Part shown: positions 5,939 to 13,237 of the stretch, piece by piece | Numbering within the stretch: the first letter of the stretch is position 1 | Layout: each line of letters opens with the position of its first letter | From: Candidatus Nanohalarchaeota archaeon | GTDB taxonomy: Archaea > EX4484-52 > B79-G9 | Length of the DNA stretch: 15,568 nt | Direction of reading: 5' to 3' | Assembly (NCBI GenBank): GCA_030594795.1 | Contig: JAUVEK010000018.1 | Location: 1 to 15,568 of the forward strand | Notes under the pieces: generated by a model | Database searches by the model: none | What the model saw: the letters and a program-made list of their open reading frames with translations, nothing else | Told to the model about the DNA's origin: nothing | Made by a program: the position numbers and the translations under genes

Positions 5939-7624
5939 ATGGGCGAAAGTGAAACTATATCATGGATAAAGAGTCAGTTGAATGCCGGATATAGCCGTTC
6001 CCGGATAAAAGAAATGCTGATGAATTCAGGCTATGAGCCTGAAAATGCGGAGAAAATCATGGACTTAGCTACTGCACATGAGTCTGGAAGTGGAACTTCT
6101 GCGCCAATTGCTGCCGGTCCTGATAGCGCGCATGAGCAAAAAAATGATGTTCGTGAAGAGTCGTGGATTAAGGTTGGGGGATATGCGGGGGTTAGCGTAT
6201 TGATTGTTTCTGCTGTTGCCGGTTTGACTATGCTGTTTTTTGATAATTATAGATTGGTAGGTTCTGCGTTCTTAATTGTCCTTTTTGAGGCGTTTGTTAT
6301 TGCAAACAGTAGCCTGAAGGCATCATTTAAAAAAATTGTTGGAAGTGCAGTTGTATCTTATTTTATTTTGTGGGGAGGATTAATGATTTTAATGCATTTT
6401 TTTATAAGCTATATCTTTAGTGTAAGTATTTTTGAAGTGTATTCACAAGTTTCACAAGTGTCTAATTTCACAGGAGGGTTTGAACTAAAGAACTATATTA
6501 TTATGCTAATTATTGCCGCTATTTTAGGAATCGTAGTGTTGCAAATATTCACATTTATTATCTGGTTTGCTATGAAAAGACTAAAAATACCCAAGATAAA
6601 TGTCTTAAAACCAATTGCTATTTTTGCAATATTGTACTTTGCTGCAATAGGCGTATATAGTTTCACAGGAGAAAAAATTGTGCATGAGTCGATTGAAGTT
6701 TACTGGTGTAATGGAAATAAAGGTGATATGTGCGATGCTGAGGATATGTATGAACTGGGTCTAAAAATGACAACAGGATATACATATGAGTCATACTTCA
6801 CCAAGACTCCAAATACCCATAACCTGCTTTCAATGAATAAATACATGCTTGCGACGGGTCTGCTTTCAATGATAAATTTTGCATCCATTCACATGGAAGG
6901 TCTCTATATTGCAGAGTGTTTTGATGATATGGACCTCTATGATGTGTACTTCGATAATGTTGTCAAAAGGAGCAGCTTTAATCTTGATGAAATAAAGAAT
7001 GTAAGAGGCAAGAATCCAGAGGAAGCTGTCTTACTATGTATCGATGGATATAACTCATATCTGGGCAACCTAGAAAAGATGGTTAATGAATATGATATTG
7101 ATTATAGTGAAGGAGGCAAACGCAAACCTGACGAACAAATGTTTAGAAACAAAGAGCAGCATCTGGAATACATACAGAGGAAAATCGACATAAATAATGG
7201 GCTTAAGGAGAGCTACAAGAGCATTAAACTGAATATTGATGGTGATCTTGAAAATACTTATTATGCACGCAATACTCAAGATAGTGTTAAACAAAGTGTT
7301 GAAACTTGTATAAAGTTTTTTGATGATATTAGCGTCCGAGTAAAAATAACAGATGTCTCATTTGATGGTCTGGAAGGCTCTATAGCCAAAAAGATTGAGA
7401 TTAGAGTGAAGAATGTGGGAGTGATTGAATATGAGCCAAAGGATATTCCGGTTTATGTAAACGGAATACCTGTTAGTGATGTGGAATGCACCTTTAAAGT
7501 GCTAAAAGTTGATGAAGAAAGGGTATGCTCGGGAACAATCAAAGATGATGAGTCGCTTCAAAAAGAAATAATTTTATCGCTGCCAGCCGGACCCCGTGCA
7601 ACATATTTGTATGAAAAAGAGTGA
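5939..7624 (+). CDS. Membrane protein with N-terminal helical domain and large exported C-terminus
   Basis: A 561-residue protein I cannot assign to a characterised family. Residues 1-45 form a short helical cytoplasmic domain (ISWIKSQLNAGYSRSRIKEML, then GYEPENAEKIMDLA), the UBA/SHOCT-like pattern often found at the N-terminus of archaeal membrane proteins. A low-complexity linker (46-75) leads to five hydrophobic helices at about 80-101, 106-123, 133-162, 186-212 and 222-241. The remaining 320 residues are polar, contain several Cys (for example 257 and 265), and are probably outside the membrane. The last 95 or so look like a beta-sandwich (KKIEIRVKNVGVIEYEPKDIPVYVNG), as in CARDB/FlaF-type extracellular domains. 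An odd helix count would place the C-terminus outside with the N-terminus inside, which is consistent. It ends 23 bp from the convergent larC stop. Function unknown. Confidence 0.75.
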   Translation: MGESETISWIKSQLNAGYSRSRIKEMLMNSGYEPENAEKIMDLATAHESGSGTSAPIAAGPDSAHEQKNDVREESWIKVGGYAGVSVLIVSAVAGLTMLFFDNYRLVGSAFLIVLFEAFVIANSSLKASFKKIVGSAVVSYFILWGGLMILMHFFISYIFSVSIFEVYSQVSQVSNFTGGFELKNYIIMLIIAAILGIVVLQIFTFIIWFAMKRLKIPKINVLKPIAIFAILYFAAIGVYSFTGEKIVHESIEVYWCNGNKGDMCDAEDMYELGLKMTTGYTYESYFTKTPNTHNLLSMNKYMLATGLLSMINFASIHMEGLYIAECFDDMDLYDVYFDNVVKRSSFNLDEIKNVRGKNPEEAVLLCIDGYNSYLGNLEKMVNEYDIDYSEGGKRKPDEQMFRNKEQHLEYIQRKIDINNGLKESYKSIKLNIDGDLENTYYARNTQDSVKQSVETCIKFFDDISVRVKITDVSFDGLEGSIAKKIEIRVKNVGVIEYEPKDIPVYVNGIPVSDVECTFKVLKVDEERVCSGTIKDDESLQKEIILSLPAGPRATYLYEKE

Positions 7625-7647
7625 TAGAGCGGGCACAAATATTGTAG

Positions 7648-8817
7648 CTATGATCGTGTGTCATCGTAACTTTTTTTTGCTAAATCATAAACATCTTTTA
7701 AGGGGATGCCGTGCGCGTCTGCTATCTTTTTGCAGTCTTTGTATTCAGGGGAGAGCGTCATGATTTTGTTGCCTGATTTTCCTATTTTTATTGTGATTGC
7801 GCCGTATTTTGTTTTTACCTGCTTTTTTTCTGTGAAGAGTTTTTTTCTCATGCATTTGTATATTCTTATCCCGAAAGTTGTGGTTTCAGTGAAGATTATG
7901 TCTGTCAGTTTGCCTGTGGCTTCTTGTGCTGCTATTACTGTCAGTTTTATTGCAGGACGGTTGTCTTTCATGTGGATGTTTGTGAGGTATACGTCGAAGG
8001 CGCCATTTGTGAATAGTTTTTCTGTTATGTGACTGTAATATTCAGGGTTCATGTCGTCTATGTTGGTTTCGATTATGTTTACTGTGTCTTGTGCGTAGTT
8101 TTCTTTTGCATTGCCTATGAAGATCCTCAGGAGGTTTGGGTGGTCGAAATCGGATGTGCCTGCGCCGTATCCTATTTTTTCTATCTGCATTTCCGGCATT
8201 TCTGAGAATCTGGTGGTTATTGCTGTGATGATTGCGGCGCCTGTGGGGGTTACAAGTTCGCCTTTTGTGGGTGTTGAGTAAACAGGGATGCCTTTTAAGA
8301 GTTCCACTGTCGCAGGGGCAGGTATTGGTATTATGCCATGTGCGCATTTTACAAAGCCGGTGCCAAGAGGCAGAGGGGATGTGTAGATTTTTTCTATGTT
8401 TAGCTTTTTTAGGGCGATTAGCGAGCCTACGATGTCAAGTATTGAGTCTGTGGCGCCTACTTCGTGGAAGTGGACGCTGTTTATGTCAATGTTGTGGACT
8501 TTGCTTTCTGCTTTGGCTAGTTTTAGGAAGATTTTTTTCGAGGATTCTTTTATGTCTGAATCTAATTTGCTCTCGTCAATTATCCGGCAAATATCGTTCA
8601 GATGGCGATGGTTTTGCTTTTGTTTTACTGTGATGTTTAGTTTTGTGGCTGTGATGTGGTTTTTTTGCTGCTTTTTTGCTGTTATTTCATAACCTGAGAT
8701 GTTTAGCTTTTTTAGTTCTTTTTTTAGGTCGTCTATGCTGAGACCGAGGTCTATCAGTGCGCCCAGGAGCATGTCGCCGCTGATGCCTGAAAAACAATCG
8801 AAGTATGCTGTTTTCAT
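7648..8817 (-). CDS. larC: LarC, nickel insertase for the NPN cofactor
   Basis: LarC installs nickel into the pyridinium bis-thiocarboxylate mononucleotide, the last step of nickel-pincer nucleotide (NPN) cofactor synthesis; known LarC is CTP-dependent. The protein opens with the diagnostic AYFDCFSGISGDMLLGALIDLG and carries HFHEVGATDSILDIVGS (about 118-134) and VTPTGAAIITAI. At 389 residues it is full length in a single frame, whereas in Lactobacillus plantarum larC is split into two frames joined by programmed frameshifting. The gene follows larB by 5 bp; AGGTAA over the larB stop is the probable ribosome binding site. It is last in the larE-larB-larC operon. No larA is in the window, so the client enzyme (a lactate or other 2-hydroxyacid racemase/epimerase) must be elsewhere if present. 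Confidence 0.93.
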   Translation of the reverse strand: MKTAYFDCFSGISGDMLLGALIDLGLSIDDLKKELKKLNISGYEITAKKQQKNHITATKLNITVKQKQNHRHLNDICRIIDESKLDSDIKESSKKIFLKLAKAESKVHNIDINSVHFHEVGATDSILDIVGSLIALKKLNIEKIYTSPLPLGTGFVKCAHGIIPIPAPATVELLKGIPVYSTPTKGELVTPTGAAIITAITTRFSEMPEMQIEKIGYGAGTSDFDHPNLLRIFIGNAKENYAQDTVNIIETNIDDMNPEYYSHITEKLFTNGAFDVYLTNIHMKDNRPAIKLTVIAAQEATGKLTDIIFTETTTFGIRIYKCMRKKLFTEKKQVKTKYGAITIKIGKSGNKIMTLSPEYKDCKKIADAHGIPLKDVYDLAKKSYDDTRS

Positions 8818-8822
8818 GTTCG

Positions 8823-9554
8823 TTACCTGTTTATTATTGATGCAAAATAGCCGGCGCCGAAGCCGTTATCTATGTTGACTACCACAACGCCGGGTGAGCA
8901 GCTGTTGAGCATTGTGAGGAGGGGGGCGATGCCTTTGAAGCTTGCGCCGTAGCCTACGCTTGTCGGTACTGCTATAACCGGCGCTGATGCGAGGCCGCCT
9001 ACTATGCTTGCAAGGGCGCCTTCCATGCCGGCAACTACTATTATGACATTTGCATTGAAAATCTTTTCTTTGCTGTCGAGGAGGCGGTGGATGCCTGCCA
9101 CTCCTATGTCATATACTTTTTCTACTTTGTTGCCCATTAGTTCTGCTGTTACAAATGCTTCTTCTGCTACAGGCATGTCAGATGTGCCGGCTGTGAGGAT
9201 TAGTATCTTACCTTTTTTTGGTTTTGAGGTTTCTTTTTTTATTACGATGGTTTTTGCTGATTCATTGTATTTTGCGGCGCTGTAATGTTTTTTTACGGCA
9301 TTGTATGTTTTTTTGTCTGCTTTTGTCGCGAGGATATTGTGGTTGTGTTTTGACATTGCTTCCAGGATTTTGAGGATTTGCGCAGTGGTTTTGCCCCTGC
9401 AGTATATGACTTCGGGGAATCCTTTTCTTATGGTTCTGTGAGTGTCTATTTTTGCGAAGTCCAGATCCTCGTAGGGCATGGATTTCAGTTTGTCGAGGAC
9501 TTCTTTCATTTTGATTTTTCCTTCTTTAAAGTCTTTTAGTATTTTTTCTACCAT
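8823..9554 (-). CDS. larB: LarB, NaAD carboxylase/hydrolase
   Basis: LarB carboxylates nicotinic acid adenine dinucleotide and hydrolyses it to pyridinium biscarboxylic acid mononucleotide, the first step of NPN cofactor synthesis. The C-terminal half is a PurE-like domain with the conserved runs ILTAGTSDMPVAEEA (about 134-148), VYDIGVAGIHRLL, VAGMEGALASIVGGL and VIAVPTSVGYG. The N-terminal half (KFKEGK-like helix; FAKIDTHRTIRKGFPEVIYC) is the family's own domain. Length (243) is normal. The start ATG overlaps the end of larE by 7 nt (ATGGTAG), so the two are translationally coupled; only a weak GTGA motif precedes it. Assignment is firm from motifs and neighbours. Confidence 0.93.
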   Translation of the reverse strand: MVEKILKDFKEGKIKMKEVLDKLKSMPYEDLDFAKIDTHRTIRKGFPEVIYCRGKTTAQILKILEAMSKHNHNILATKADKKTYNAVKKHYSAAKYNESAKTIVIKKETSKPKKGKILILTAGTSDMPVAEEAFVTAELMGNKVEKVYDIGVAGIHRLLDSKEKIFNANVIIVVAGMEGALASIVGGLASAPVIAVPTSVGYGASFKGIAPLLTMLNSCSPGVVVVNIDNGFGAGYFASIINR

Positions 9555-10303
9555 TTTACTTCACTGAAGCGGAGTTTTTTGAATTCCTGTATTATTTTTT
9601 CCGGGTTGTTGTTGATTAGTGGGACGTATTTTTTTTCTGTTTCGATTTTTGCTGCGTTGTCTTTGTATCTTACATGTAAATCTTTTATCCCGAAGTTTCT
9701 TATAATGTTCTCAGCTTTTTCGATTTTTTTGAGTTTCTCTTCTGTTATTTCTTCGCCTTCGCTTATTCTTGTTGCAAGGCAGGAGTATGAGGGTTTGTCG
9801 TGGGTTTTTAGGTTCATTTTCTTGGAGAGGTGCCTTATGTCTCTTTTTGTCAGTTTTACGTCTTTTAGAGGTGTTTTTATTTTTAGTTCTTCTACCGCTT
9901 TTATGCCAGGTCTTGAGGTTTTTGTGTCGTCGAAATTTGTCCCGTCGAGGATGTTTTCTATTTTGTGTTTTTCTGCGAGTTTTTTTAGTTCTTTGTATAT
10001 TTCTTTTTTGCAGAAGTAGCAGCGGTTTCCCGAGTTTTTGCGGATTTTTTCAGTTATTTCTTTTTTTATTATGATGTGTTTTATTCCTATTTCTTTTGCG
10101 AGGTCTTTTGCCTCTTTTAGCTCTTTTTCGGGGAGCAGAGACGATGACACTGTTACTGCGATTGCTTTGTTTTTCAGGGTATTGTGGGATATTTTTGCCA
10201 AGAAGGCGCTGTCTGTGCCGCCGGAGTAGGCGATGAGGGCGCTTTGCATTTGTTTCAGGTTTGCTTTCAGGTTTTTTAGTTTGGTTGTCGGGGTTTGATG
10301 CAT
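9548..10303 (-). CDS. larE: LarE, ATP-dependent sulfur transferase, three-Cys type
   Basis: LarE adenylates the biscarboxylate intermediate and replaces its carboxylate oxygens with sulfur. The PP-loop ATP site is AYSGGTDSAFLA (about 25-36). LDGTNFDDTKTSRPG (about 119-133) is a family hallmark. Three Cys are visible: Cys95 and Cys98 in GNRCYFCKK, and Cys175 in SYSCLATRI. LarE of L. plantarum has a single sacrificial Cys at the last position. Homologues with all three, as in Thermotoga and methanogens, hold a [4Fe-4S] cluster and can be catalytic, so the cluster type is the better guess here. The gene is first in the operon and appears leaderless: a TATA box lies about 27 nt before its ATG and no SD is seen. 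Confidence 0.92.
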   Translation of the reverse strand: MHQTPTTKLKNLKANLKQMQSALIAYSGGTDSAFLAKISHNTLKNKAIAVTVSSSLLPEKELKEAKDLAKEIGIKHIIIKKEITEKIRKNSGNRCYFCKKEIYKELKKLAEKHKIENILDGTNFDDTKTSRPGIKAVEELKIKTPLKDVKLTKRDIRHLSKKMNLKTHDKPSYSCLATRISEGEEITEEKLKKIEKAENIIRNFGIKDLHVRYKDNAAKIETEKKYVPLINNNPEKIIQEFKKLRFSEVKW

Positions 10304-10322
10304 GTGTTTTAGTGGTGTTGGA

Positions 10323-10335
10323 ATTAATATATATG
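10323..10335 (-). promoter_or_regulatory. TATA box of the larEBC operon
   Basis: On the minus strand the sequence reads CATATATATTAAT, centred about 27 nt before the larE ATG at 10303, predicting a leaderless operon mRNA. It separates larEBC from the membrane/radical SAM pair upstream. Confidence 0.55.
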
Positions 10336-10379
10336 TGTAGGTTTTTGGTGATTTGTTGGATTGGATACATCACTATAAT

Positions 10380-11144
10380 CTATATCATGATGCTTACCAG
10401 AAACGGCGCCACTGATGAAAGCAGCCAGTAGTTGAATATGAGTGTGGTTGCGATGTAGGTGAGCTGGTTTGCGATACAGATGCGGTATGTCAATGCAATC
10501 ATGACAAATCTTGCAATTATGTATATTGCGACACACGTCATTCCTGTTATGAGCAGGGATGTGGCGGGAATGATTGAGAGCGACATTATTATCCATACTG
10601 GGATGAAGCCGTAGATTGGTGTGAAGTAATATTCTATTCTTTCTGTCTGCTTTAAAAATGAGCCCAAGGTTGATGATATTATTCCTGTGAGTATGCCAAG
10701 GGTTGGATTGTATGCTATTGAGATGAGTATTGAAAAAAAGAGGCAGAAGTCAACGCCAATCAGGAGAGGGAAATATTTCTGCGACATTTTCGATATTGCG
10801 CCAATTGATATGAATACCAGCATGAAGAACTGGTGCTTGAAGAATAGAAGCGAGAGTGGAGTCACAAGCAGCAGGACCAGTAATATTGTCGTGCGCGAGT
10901 TATTGTGTGTAAGGCTGGACATATGTCTGGCTGCAGATGTCTTTGGGATGGAAAGATTTACAGGATTGTGCGATTTTGTGATTTTTTTTGTTATGTGTTT
11001 TGCATATTCTATGTGAGTTTTTCTCGGGCGGCCTGTGTAGATTAAGGGGTTGTTGTAGTTTATCTGCGTGTTTCCTTTTGATGCAATTGATTTTTTGTTC
11101 AGTATCAGGTCGTCTACAATCAGGTTTATCAGCTTTGAAAACAT
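10380..11144 (-). CDS. Multi-pass membrane protein coupled to a radical SAM gene
   Basis: A 254-residue protein with a basic, soluble N-terminal 80 residues (PLIYTGRPRKTHIEYAKHITKK) and then about six to seven hydrophobic helices between 86 and 252. I do not recognise the family. The compact helices with few charges could suit a small-molecule or ECF-like transporter, but no diagnostic motif supports that. Start: an upstream in-frame ATG at 11219 would add 25 residues lying wholly inside the radical SAM gene. ATG 11144 is preferred because GAGGAG lies 6 nt before it in the mRNA. The coding regions then overlap by 16 nt, so the pair is coupled and the protein may export or house the radical SAM product (inference). 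Confidence 0.7.
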   Translation of the reverse strand: MFSKLINLIVDDLILNKKSIASKGNTQINYNNPLIYTGRPRKTHIEYAKHITKKITKSHNPVNLSIPKTSAARHMSSLTHNNSRTTILLVLLLVTPLSLLFFKHQFFMLVFISIGAISKMSQKYFPLLIGVDFCLFFSILISIAYNPTLGILTGIISSTLGSFLKQTERIEYYFTPIYGFIPVWIIMSLSIIPATSLLITGMTCVAIYIIARFVMIALTYRICIANQLTYIATTLIFNYWLLSSVAPFLVSIMI

Positions 11145-11950
11145 GTGGCTCCTCTTGTATTGTATTCTCTTATCTTTGCGGCTATGGTATCCCATGGGTC
11201 TTTCAGGATGTTTGCGCATATTGCATCCGGCATGAATGCGCAGGGTGTTATGTCGCCATTAGGGCTTACAGATATTGTTTTTGTGCCTGCGGAACAGTTT
11301 TTTTCGCAGTCGTAGATTGATATTTTTATGTCTTTTTCTTTTGATTTCAAATGGTTCAGGGTTTTCAGGACTGCATTTTGCTGCTCTGTTTTGAGTTGGA
11401 GATATGAGGCTTTTGCGCGCCCCTGCGGCTTCAGGGTTTCAATTGCCCAGCGCCGTATGTTGTTTTGTTTGAGGTATTTGTATACCTCCATGATATGTTC
11501 GTGGTTTATCTGCGTTATGGTTGTTGAGATGCCGAGGGGTATTTTGTAGTTCAGGCAGTGTAAGATGCCTTTTTGGGTTTTTTTGTATGCGTCTTTGCCG
11601 CGAAGGCGGTCATGGAGCTCTTTTGGGCCGTCAAGGCTTATCATGAGATTTGTTAGCCTGATATGGCTTAGTGCTTTTGCTGTGCTTTTGCGGATTAGGG
11701 TGCCGTTTGATACTATTCCTGTATTTGTCTTTTTTGCAGAGTATGAGAGGATCTCTGTGATGTCGTGTCTTGTGAACGGCTCCCCGCCTGAAATTGTTAT
11801 GTGGGTGATGTTGTTTTTGCAGAGGATGTCTATTATGGATTTTATTTTGGCTGCCGGGAGGTCTTTTGCCTGTATATTGCCGGGTGAGTTTGAGTAACAA
11901 TGAAGGCATTCCAGGTTGCAGTTTGATGTGACGCGCAGTGTCGAGAACAT
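11129..11950 (-). CDS. Radical SAM protein with SPASM/twitch-like C-terminus
   Basis: A 273-residue radical SAM enzyme. The [4Fe-4S] site is C11-x3-C15-x2-C18 (CNLECLHCYS), the SAM-binding motif is SGGEP (about 54-58), and further barrel strands are SNGTL, MISLDGP and STTITQ. The C-terminal region has C215, C219, C237, C245 and C270, in the order NCSAG ... SPNGDITPC ... WDTI, which matches the start of a SPASM/twitch domain holding an auxiliary cluster. The protein stops soon after, so the domain is short. Relatives mature peptides or heme-type cofactors; the substrate here is unknown. The ATG at 11950 lies 27 nt after a TATA box, so the mRNA appears leaderless. The downstream membrane protein overlaps by 16 nt. 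Confidence 0.88.
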   Translation of the reverse strand: MFSTLRVTSNCNLECLHCYSNSPGNIQAKDLPAAKIKSIIDILCKNNITHITISGGEPFTRHDITEILSYSAKKTNTGIVSNGTLIRKSTAKALSHIRLTNLMISLDGPKELHDRLRGKDAYKKTQKGILHCLNYKIPLGISTTITQINHEHIMEVYKYLKQNNIRRWAIETLKPQGRAKASYLQLKTEQQNAVLKTLNHLKSKEKDIKISIYDCEKNCSAGTKTISVSPNGDITPCAFMPDAICANILKDPWDTIAAKIREYNTRGATCFQS

Positions 11951-11972
11951 GAAAATGGATTTGGGGCTGAAA

Positions 11973-11982
11973 ATATATAAAG
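11973..11982 (-). promoter_or_regulatory. TATA box for the radical SAM gene
   Basis: Minus-strand CTTTATATAT, centred 27 nt before the ATG at 11950. Strong archaeal consensus with no SD after it. Confidence 0.6.
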
Positions 11983-12040
11983 AGGAAAGAGGTTGAACAA
12001 AAATATGATTTTTTCTTTGTTTTTGGACTAGTGCGTTAGA

Positions 12041-12050
12041 TATTTAAATT
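12041..12050 (+). promoter_or_regulatory. TATA box for the DUF5678-like gene
   Basis: TATTTAAATT is centred 27 nt before a GTG codon at 12072, which supports that GTG as a leaderless start. Confidence 0.5.
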
Positions 12051-12071
12051 TTCAAAACAAGCAATTCTGAG

Positions 12072-12401
12072 GTGGTACATATAGCTGATCAAGATATAAA
12101 TATTTCTTTAGAGCCGTCTGGAAAGATTGAAGAGGCTTTCAGGGTGTCTGAGCTTCAGAGAGATATTCTTAAAGAGCATTATGAAGAGTTTCAAAATAAT
12201 TATCCTGGAGAACACATCATCATAGATGGTGGACTTGTTATTGGACATTCAGGAGATGCAGAAGAAGCATGTGAAATTTTTCGACATTATAGAGATTCTA
12301 AATTTATAGGAAATACAACTAAAAGTGAAATGGATTGTTTATTTATGGCGTATGTTAGGGATCCAAATAGTAGCTATATACTTCCTATACTTGCAGGCTA
12401 A
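12072..12401 (+). CDS. Small DUF5678-like protein
   Basis: A 109-residue soluble protein. The core LKEHYEEFQNNYPGEHIIIDGGLVIGHSGDAEEACEIFRHYRDS (about 32-76) follows the pattern of the archaeal/bacterial DUF5678 family: a helix, then YxGxxVxIxDGxVxxHGxD, then a helix. The C-terminus ends in a short strand, SYILPILAG. The function of the family is unknown to me. The reading frame begins with GTG at 12072; the GGTGG around it is not a separate SD, and the TATA spacing points to leaderless initiation. It diverges from the radical SAM gene. The gene body is AT-rich compared with the ribosomal genes downstream. The family assignment is by pattern only. Confidence 0.65.
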   Translation: MVHIADQDINISLEPSGKIEEAFRVSELQRDILKEHYEEFQNNYPGEHIIIDGGLVIGHSGDAEEACEIFRHYRDSKFIGNTTKSEMDCLFMAYVRDPNSSYILPILAG

Positions 12402-12480
12402 TCATCATATATGTTTTTAAAGGTTGCGGTGCATTATTTTGTTTATATTTGGTGTTCAATCGTTTGATTTTATGGTTTAA

Positions 12481-12583
12481 CGATGACTGGGCCGGCTTGG
12501 GTTGCCTTTTGCGCTCTCTTGCGGGCCCAGATCGGGAGCGTCAGGCGGGAAATCATTGCGTTTTCTGTGTTTTTTGACTCCCT
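12481..12583 (+). ncRNA. GC-rich two-hairpin structured element upstream of uS15
   Basis: The 200-bp spacer before uS15 has a TATA-like GTTTATATTT at 12441-12450 and then an unusually GC-rich segment that can fold. In hairpin 1, CGAT (12481) plus CTGGGCC (12487-12493) pairs with GGCCCAG (12524-12530) plus ATCG, 11 bp with a 2-nt GA bulge. In hairpin 2, GGGAG (12534-12538) plus TCA pairs with TGA plus CTCCC (12578-12582), with an inner stem CGGGAAA/TTTTCTG. The hinge AGATC and an ACA at 12584-12586 follow the stems, reminiscent of H/ACA RNAs, but the hairpins are short for that class. It could be an S15-binding autoregulatory leader or a small RNA. Pairing is seen; function is inferred. Confidence 0.4.
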
Positions 12584-12612
12584 ACATCTAAAATAAAGTG
12601 GAGGTGTCGCTT

Positions 12613-13068
12613 ATGGCACGAATGTATTCGCGCAAGCGGGGCGTATCGGGATCCAGCAAGCCGCTTGTCAAGGAAGTACCCAAGTGGGTGGAATATAAGA
12701 AAGATGAAATAGAAAAGCTTGTCATTAAACTGAGAAAACAGGAATGTTCTCCTGCGATGATTGGGACTATTCTAAGGGACCAGTATGGTATCCCGTCAGT
12801 GAAGCAAATCACAGATAAGAAGATTATTGAGATTCTGAAGGAAAACAAGATGGATTCAAAATTGCCTGAAGATATGCTGAATCTGGTTAAGAAGGCTGTG
12901 AATGTTTCTGAGCATATGAAAACTAATAGGAAGGATGTTCACAGCATGAGAGGGCTTTTGCTGAGCGAAGCCAAAATCAGGAGACTTGCGAAGTATTATA
13001 AGAAGAAAAAGGTACTTCCTGCTGATTGGACGTATAACAGGGAAAGGGCTAAGTTGCTTGTGCAGTAG
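12613..13068 (+). CDS. rps15: 30S ribosomal protein uS15 (S15P/S13e)
   Basis: Archaeal/eukaryotic-type uS15, a 151-residue primary binder of the 16S rRNA central domain. It opens with MARMYSRKRGVSGSSKP and has the long N-terminal extension absent from the bacterial protein. The core reads RKQECSPAMIGTILRDQYGIPSVK, then the rRNA-contacting HSMRGLLLSEAKIRRLAKYYKKK (residues about 109-131), and ends DWTYNRERAKLLVQ. The start is fixed by a perfect SD, GGAGGTG at 12600-12606, six bases before ATG 12613; an in-frame GTG at 12598 sits inside that region and is unlikely. A structured leader precedes the gene. The following RecJ-like nuclease and eS1 genes form the uS15-RecJ-eS1 neighbourhood known in many archaea. 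Confidence 0.96.
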   Translation: MARMYSRKRGVSGSSKPLVKEVPKWVEYKKDEIEKLVIKLRKQECSPAMIGTILRDQYGIPSVKQITDKKIIEILKENKMDSKLPEDMLNLVKKAVNVSEHMKTNRKDVHSMRGLLLSEAKIRRLAKYYKKKKVLPADWTYNRERAKLLVQ

Positions 13069-13150
13069 TTTTGCATTCGTTGGCTGTTGTATTGGTTTAT
13101 AGGATATGTCAGGTGCTGTGAGTAATGCAGTTGCCCCTATGACTATAACC

Positions 13151-13158
13151 TATATAAG
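13151..13158 (+). promoter_or_regulatory. TATA box for the RecJ-like gene
   Basis: TATATAAG after AACC predicts RNA from about 13180, with a leader of about 58 nt. This suggests the nuclease can be expressed separately from uS15. Confidence 0.45.
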
Positions 13159-13237
13159 ATTTTGTACTTATAGTATACAGTGTCGCTTATTCTGGGGGAT
13201 GATGCAAAAAATGCAGTGTTGCTGAGGTGCGATAGAC

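Noticed and set aside
8232..8692. Overlapping plus-strand ORFs inside larC
   Set aside because: They are antisense to a well-conserved LarC sequence and have Leu/Cys/Phe-rich composition typical of shadow frames.
11145..11219. Longer start (ATG 11219) for the membrane protein
   Set aside because: The extra 25 residues lie entirely within the radical SAM coding region, while ATG 11144 has a well-spaced GAGGAG.
12481..12583. tRNA or C/D box RNA in the uS15 leader
   Set aside because: No cloverleaf or T-arm consensus is present, and CGATGA is only a near match to a C box with no paired D box CTGA in place.
13199..13225. Eight-codon upstream ORF (MMQKMQCC) in the RecJ-like leader
   Set aside because: Very short, with only a G-run before it. 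Nothing beyond chance supports translation.
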